A stretch of 8,799 nt of DNA, taken from 66-474 sp036568625. Its GTDB lineage: Bacteria > Pseudomonadota > Gammaproteobacteria > Xanthomonadales > Rhodanobacteraceae. Position numbers and translations under genes: made by a program. The DNA lies in contig DATCSF010000213.1 in NCBI GenBank assembly GCA_036568625.1, positions 1-8,799 on the forward strand, read 5' to 3'. Position 1 is the first letter of the stretch. The number at the start of each line of letters is the position of its first letter. This document shows, piece by piece, positions 5,746 to 8,799 of the stretch. A model generated the notes under the pieces. The model had not been told where the DNA came from. It ran no database searches and saw nothing but the letters and a program-made list of their open reading frames with translations.

Positions 5746-8547
5746 TCAGTGGAGCACGACGCCGCACGACCCGATGGGATGGCGAAGCGTCGCAGCCGCG
5801 CCGGCGAATTCGGGATGCGCAGCAAGACCGTTCGCACCGATGATCGCGCGCGCCGCCTGCGCTTGCGCGGCGGCGCCGGTGCAATCGCCCGCCTGCGCCG
5901 CCGCAACCGCCAGCCACAACTGCGCCGCGAGCCGGCGCGGATGCGATGGCTGCAATTCGCCGCTGGCGCGCCGGATGGCGTCGGCCAGGCGGACGCGCGC
6001 CATGCCCGGCTCATGATGCAGCAATTCCACCTGCGCCAGCAGCGTGTGCACCCACAACAGCATTGGATCGTCGCGGCCAGCGACTTCGGCGAGATCGCGC
6101 CCGACCGTCGCCTGCAGGTCGGCCGGACACTGCGGCCCCGGGGATTGCGTGCATGCCAGCAGCAACCGCGCCTCGGCGATCAGCGGCGGCACCTTGTAGG
6201 CGCGCGTGCGCAACCCGGCGATGGCCGTCGGCAACAATCCCCTTGCGAGTGCGGGTTGGCCTTCCAGCAATGCGATGCCGGCCAGTTCGCTGTCCACGCG
6301 GCCGACGCGCATCCGGTTGGCGGGATCGTTGCCGTAAAGCGTTCGAGCCTGCCGGAGCAGCGCCTTCGCGCGGGGCAAGTCGTTCGCCTCGATTTCGCCA
6401 ACCGCGGTGGTCTCCAGCGAATCGCCGTGCAGCGGCGCGTCTGCGCCGAAGCTCTCGGCCGACAGCTTCCGCGCCAGCGCGCAATCCTTCGTTGCTGAAT
6501 CATGGTCCGCCCTCGTACCGTCCAGCACGCACGCCTTCTGGGCCGCGTACACCCGCGTGACCTGCGGCCTGCCGCCTATGCGCGCATAAGTCGCCAGCGC
6601 CTGCGTGAACAATTTGTGCGCCCGCGTCCAGTGCCCGGCACGCCATTCGGCCGAAGCCCATCCCGCCATCGCCAGCGTGGTCTCGTTGCTGTCGGGCCCG
6701 AAGTGCGCGCGCTCGAACCGATAGGTTTTCTGCCACATCGGGATGGCTTCGTCGTAGCGTTCCAACCCCTCCAGCGCGGAAGCGACATCGTTATAGCCGA
6801 CGCCGACGCGCGGATCGTCCGGCCCCCACGTGGCGATCCTTTCCTTGAGCGCCTCGCGCGTGAGCTGCAACGCGGCTTCGCCATGGCCCTCGATGTTTTC
6901 GACCGCCGCCAGCGGTTCGAGCAAATCGATCAGGGGCTCGCCCCGGATGCCCTGGGCCTGCATGCGCCGGTGCGCCAGGCGCAGGTCGGCGCCACCGGCC
7001 GCATAATCCTCGTCGCGCACCGCGGCGTAGCCGCGCGCGGTGAGCGCACGGATCGCGTTGATGTCGGAAGCCGGCAACGTGCGCTCCGACAACGCAACCG
7101 CCTGACCCGCAAGCTTGCGCGATTGCGGGATGTCGCCGAGGTTTTCGTACAGACGCGAAAACATCGCCAGCAGGTCAACCCGCTCGCTGGGTCCGAGTTG
7201 CGGCGAATGTTCGAGCTTCGTGACGCCCCGCGCGAGCAATTCGGCAAGGCTGGGTTGTTTGGCTGCAGCGACACCGTAACGAATCGGCGCGAACAGGCTT
7301 TCGACGAAATTCCGCACCATGTTCGCGCGCGCGGCTTGCTGTTGCGCCAGCTGCGCCTGCTGACGCGCCACCTGCGTCTGCCACAGCGCGATCGACAATG
7401 ACACCAAGATGGCCAGCAACAGGATTGCCGAGATCGCGACACCGCCGCGATGGCGCGCCACGAAGCGGCTGGTGCGGTACCAGCGCGAGGGCGGGTGCGC
7501 GCGCACCGGCAGATGATCGAGATAGCGCTCGATGTCCTCGGCCAGCGCGCCGCCGGAACCGTAACGGCGCTCCGGGTCCGGCGCGGTCGCCTTGGCAACG
7601 ATGTTGGCGAGGTCGCCGCGCAATCTGCGCTCGGGTTTCGACGCCGATTGCGCGGCGTCCGTCGGGACAACACGCGGCGTGTGCGGATCGCCGGCTGCCT
7701 GGCGCTCGCCCGTCAGCAGTTCGCGCAGCAGCACGCCCAGCGCGTAAACATCCGTCGCGGTGGTGATCGCGCCCGGCGTGAACTGTTCCGGGGCGGCATA
7801 GGCTGGCGTCAAGGCATGGTGCCGCGTGCGGGTGGCGTCTTCGGTGTCGTCCAGCAGCTTGGCGATGCCGAAATCCAGCAGCTTCATTTCGCCTTCGACG
7901 GTGACCAGCACGTTGGAGGGTTTCAGGTCGCGGTGCACGATCAGCGCGCGGTGCGCGGATTCGACCGCGCGGCATACCCGCAAAAACAACGTCAGCCGCT
8001 GGCGTTCGGAGAGCGCGTGTTCCCGCGCATAGCGCGTGATCGGTTTGCCGTCGATCAGTTCCAGCGCGATGTAGGCGAGCCCGTTGTCGGCGATGCCGCC
8101 CTCGATCAGCCGCGCGATGCCGGGGTGGCGCAAGCGCGCCAGCGCCTCGCGTTCGTGATGGAAACGTCGTCGCGCCTCGGCGGTGTACAGGCCGCGCGCC
8201 AACAGCTTGATCGCGACGTACTGGCGCACGCCCTCCACATCCCGGAACGCACGAAACACCGTGGACGAACCACCCTCGCCCAGCACTTCCAGCAACTCGA
8301 ACGGACCGATGCGACTGCCCGCCGGCAACGGTCCGGTGGTTTCGGCCTCCCCGATCGCCTCCGCGGCGCTGGCGGCATCGCCTGCCGCCAGCCATTCGCC
8401 CTCGGCCGCGTCGGCCGCCAGTATGCGTTCCAGTTCGGCGCGCACGACCGGATCGGCGCAACGGCCGGAAAGTAGGCGCGCACGCGCGTCCGGTGGCAGC
8501 TTCAACGCTTCCTCGAACAAGTCGCGCAATGTCGGCGTGGACTCCAC
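5746..8547 (-). CDS. Transmembrane Ser/Thr protein kinase with C-terminal TPR-like domain
   Basis: This 933-residue Hanks-type kinase begins with a helical region (1-78) of the kind seen before the kinase domain in related proteobacterial proteins. The kinase domain (about 80-345) has the glycine loop LGEGGSSTV (89-97, third Gly replaced by Ser), VAIK with Lys114, Glu132 on helix C, HRDLKPSN (205-212, Asp207), DFG (225-227), an activation segment with several Thr residues, and APE (252-254). It therefore looks catalytically competent. A basic juxtamembrane stretch precedes one membrane helix (about 368-389), then a Gln/Ala-rich segment (390-410). The remaining 500 or so residues are helical, with repeats such as LEGLERYDEAIPMWQK (592-607) typical of tetratricopeptide repeats, predicted to lie in the periplasm. 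The start is GTG at 8547, supported by GGAGAG (8561-8556) eight bases upstream. TPR repeats usually bind protein partners; the ligand and the substrates are unknown. Confidence 0.93.
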   Translation of the reverse strand: MESTPTLRDLFEEALKLPPDARARLLSGRCADPVVRAELERILAADAAEGEWLAAGDAASAAEAIGEAETTGPLPAGSRIGPFELLEVLGEGGSSTVFRAFRDVEGVRQYVAIKLLARGLYTAEARRRFHHEREALARLRHPGIARLIEGGIADNGLAYIALELIDGKPITRYAREHALSERQRLTLFLRVCRAVESAHRALIVHRDLKPSNVLVTVEGEMKLLDFGIAKLLDDTEDATRTRHHALTPAYAAPEQFTPGAITTATDVYALGVLLRELLTGERQAAGDPHTPRVVPTDAAQSASKPERRLRGDLANIVAKATAPDPERRYGSGGALAEDIERYLDHLPVRAHPPSRWYRTSRFVARHRGGVAISAILLLAILVSLSIALWQTQVARQQAQLAQQQAARANMVRNFVESLFAPIRYGVAAAKQPSLAELLARGVTKLEHSPQLGPSERVDLLAMFSRLYENLGDIPQSRKLAGQAVALSERTLPASDINAIRALTARGYAAVRDEDYAAGGADLRLAHRRMQAQGIRGEPLIDLLEPLAAVENIEGHGEAALQLTREALKERIATWGPDDPRVGVGYNDVASALEGLERYDEAIPMWQKTYRFERAHFGPDSNETTLAMAGWASAEWRAGHWTRAHKLFTQALATYARIGGRPQVTRVYAAQKACVLDGTRADHDSATKDCALARKLSAESFGADAPLHGDSLETTAVGEIEANDLPRAKALLRQARTLYGNDPANRMRVGRVDSELAGIALLEGQPALARGLLPTAIAGLRTRAYKVPPLIAEARLLLACTQSPGPQCPADLQATVGRDLAEVAGRDDPMLLWVHTLLAQVELLHHEPGMARVRLADAIRRASGELQPSHPRRLAAQLWLAVAAAQAGDCTGAAAQAQAARAIIGANGLAAHPEFAGAAATLRHPIGSCGVVLH

Positions 8548-8568
8548 CGCGGCAACTCTCCGGAATCA

Positions 8569-8714
8569 TCGAGCCCTTTTCCGGAATCGGGGCATTTTTT
8601 CACTCGTCATTCCGGACACCGCGAAGCGGTGATCTGGAACGTCGAGGCCTTTTTCCGAAATCGGGGCATTTCTCTGCTCGTCATTCCGAACACCGCGAAG
8701 CGGTGATCCGGAAC
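8569..8714. repeat. 73-bp tandem duplication upstream of the kinase
   Basis: Two direct copies, 8569-8641 and 8642-8714, align over their whole length with a one-base indel and scattered substitutions. Each copy contains a TCGAG(G/C)C start, a T-run, ATCGGGGCATTT, CTCGTCATTCCG, and the 6-bp hairpin CACCGC-GAA-GCGGTG (8617-8631 in copy 1). The hairpin is flanked by TTCC...GGAA arms. Copy 2 runs into the composite palindrome 8679-8771, so copy 1 carries only the left half of that element. The array begins 21 bp upstream of the kinase start codon. Only two copies exist and there are no spacers, so it is not CRISPR. Confidence 0.9.
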
Positions 8715-8771
8715 CCAGCGTCTTTGCGCCTCGATCAGAGTCACTGGATCCCCGCTTTCGCGGGGATGACG
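8679..8771. repeat. Composite palindromic element, second full copy
   Basis: This 93-bp element has the same plan as the one at 1670-1783. The outer arms are CGTCATTCC (8679-8687) and GGGGATGACG (8762-8771). The left hairpin is CACCGC-GAA-GCGGTG. The centre is CCAG (8715-8718) facing CTGG (8744-8747) across a spacer of about 25 bp. The right hairpin is ATCCCCGC (8748-8755) with GCGGGGAT (8760-8767), an 8-bp perfect stem with a 4-nt loop. Hairpin sequences differ from the other copy while the arms and centre are kept, which suggests that structure is under constraint. Elements of the GTCATTCC...GGATGACG style are common in intergenic regions of many proteobacteria. Confidence 0.85.
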
Positions 8772-8799
8772 GGAGAACTGGAATACCGCCTATAAACCC

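Larger units (their letters stand above)
8548..8799. other. Gene-free region upstream of the kinase, made largely of repeats
   Basis: I see no credible gene in these 252 bp on either strand. Most of the region consists of a two-copy tandem repeat (8569-8714) and a composite palindrome (8679-8771). No consensus promoter for the kinase was recognised. The transcript start is therefore either inside the repeats or beyond the window. No sigma-factor or regulator gene, which often accompanies such kinases, is present in the visible part. Confidence 0.7.

Noticed and set aside
5664..6014. N-terminal extension of the cytochrome frame to an upstream ATG at 6014
   Set aside because: It overlaps the C-terminal coding region of the kinase, is Arg-rich without sense, and would bury the signal peptide. 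The ATG at 5663 has a strong ribosome site.
8573..8600. Plus-strand terminator made of GCCC/GGGC followed by TTTTTT
   Set aside because: The stem is only 4 bp with a 13-nt loop, and there is no plus-strand gene for it to serve; it is part of the repeat unit.
8569..8714. CRISPR array
   Set aside because: Only two adjacent direct copies exist with no unique spacers, and each copy is a palindromic intergenic repeat.

Overview
The window is a GC-rich stretch in which every supported gene, one tRNA and six proteins, lies on the minus strand. RNase R, RlmB and the alkyltransferase-like protein are gammaproteobacterial in character. A membrane-anchored Ser/Thr kinase with C-terminal repeats and GTCATTCC-type palindromic intergenic repeats suggest Xanthomonadales (Lysobacterales), perhaps Rhodanobacteraceae. 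The family-level placement is inference from protein character and repeat style, not a database match.

Layout in the direction of transcription (right to left). Positions 8548-8799 hold no gene; they contain a 73-bp tandem duplication and a composite palindromic repeat. Next is a 933-residue transmembrane Ser/Thr protein kinase (8547-5746). After 82 bp comes an exported di-heme cytochrome c peroxidase-like protein of 478 residues (5663-4227), and 70 bp further on RNase R (rnr, 4156-1793). The 165-bp gap after rnr carries a second composite palindrome (1670-1783), followed by rlmB (1627-872). rlmB overlaps by 4 bp a small three-helix membrane protein of the CBU_0592 type (875-609). Then comes an alkyltransferase-like DNA-lesion sensor (518-183), a good sigma70-type promoter (172-144), and tRNA-Phe(GAA) with encoded CCA (85-10).

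rnr-rlmB is a well known gammaproteobacterial pair joining RNA turnover to 23S rRNA 2'-O-methylation; the small membrane protein appears translationally coupled to it. The kinase and the cytochrome share a strand and a short spacer and could be co-transcribed, but nothing in the sequence shows a functional link. The tRNA has its own promoter directly behind the alkyltransferase-like gene.

I found no convincing new defence, mobile or biosynthetic system; the coding content is ordinary. The points worth a second look are the shared architecture of the palindromic repeats (one directly behind rnr, others replacing the upstream region of the kinase), extra residues in the SAM-binding motif of RlmB, a basic extension at the N-terminus rather than the C-terminus of RNase R, the long spacing between the two heme sites of the cytochrome, and six cysteines in the predicted periplasmic part of the kinase.
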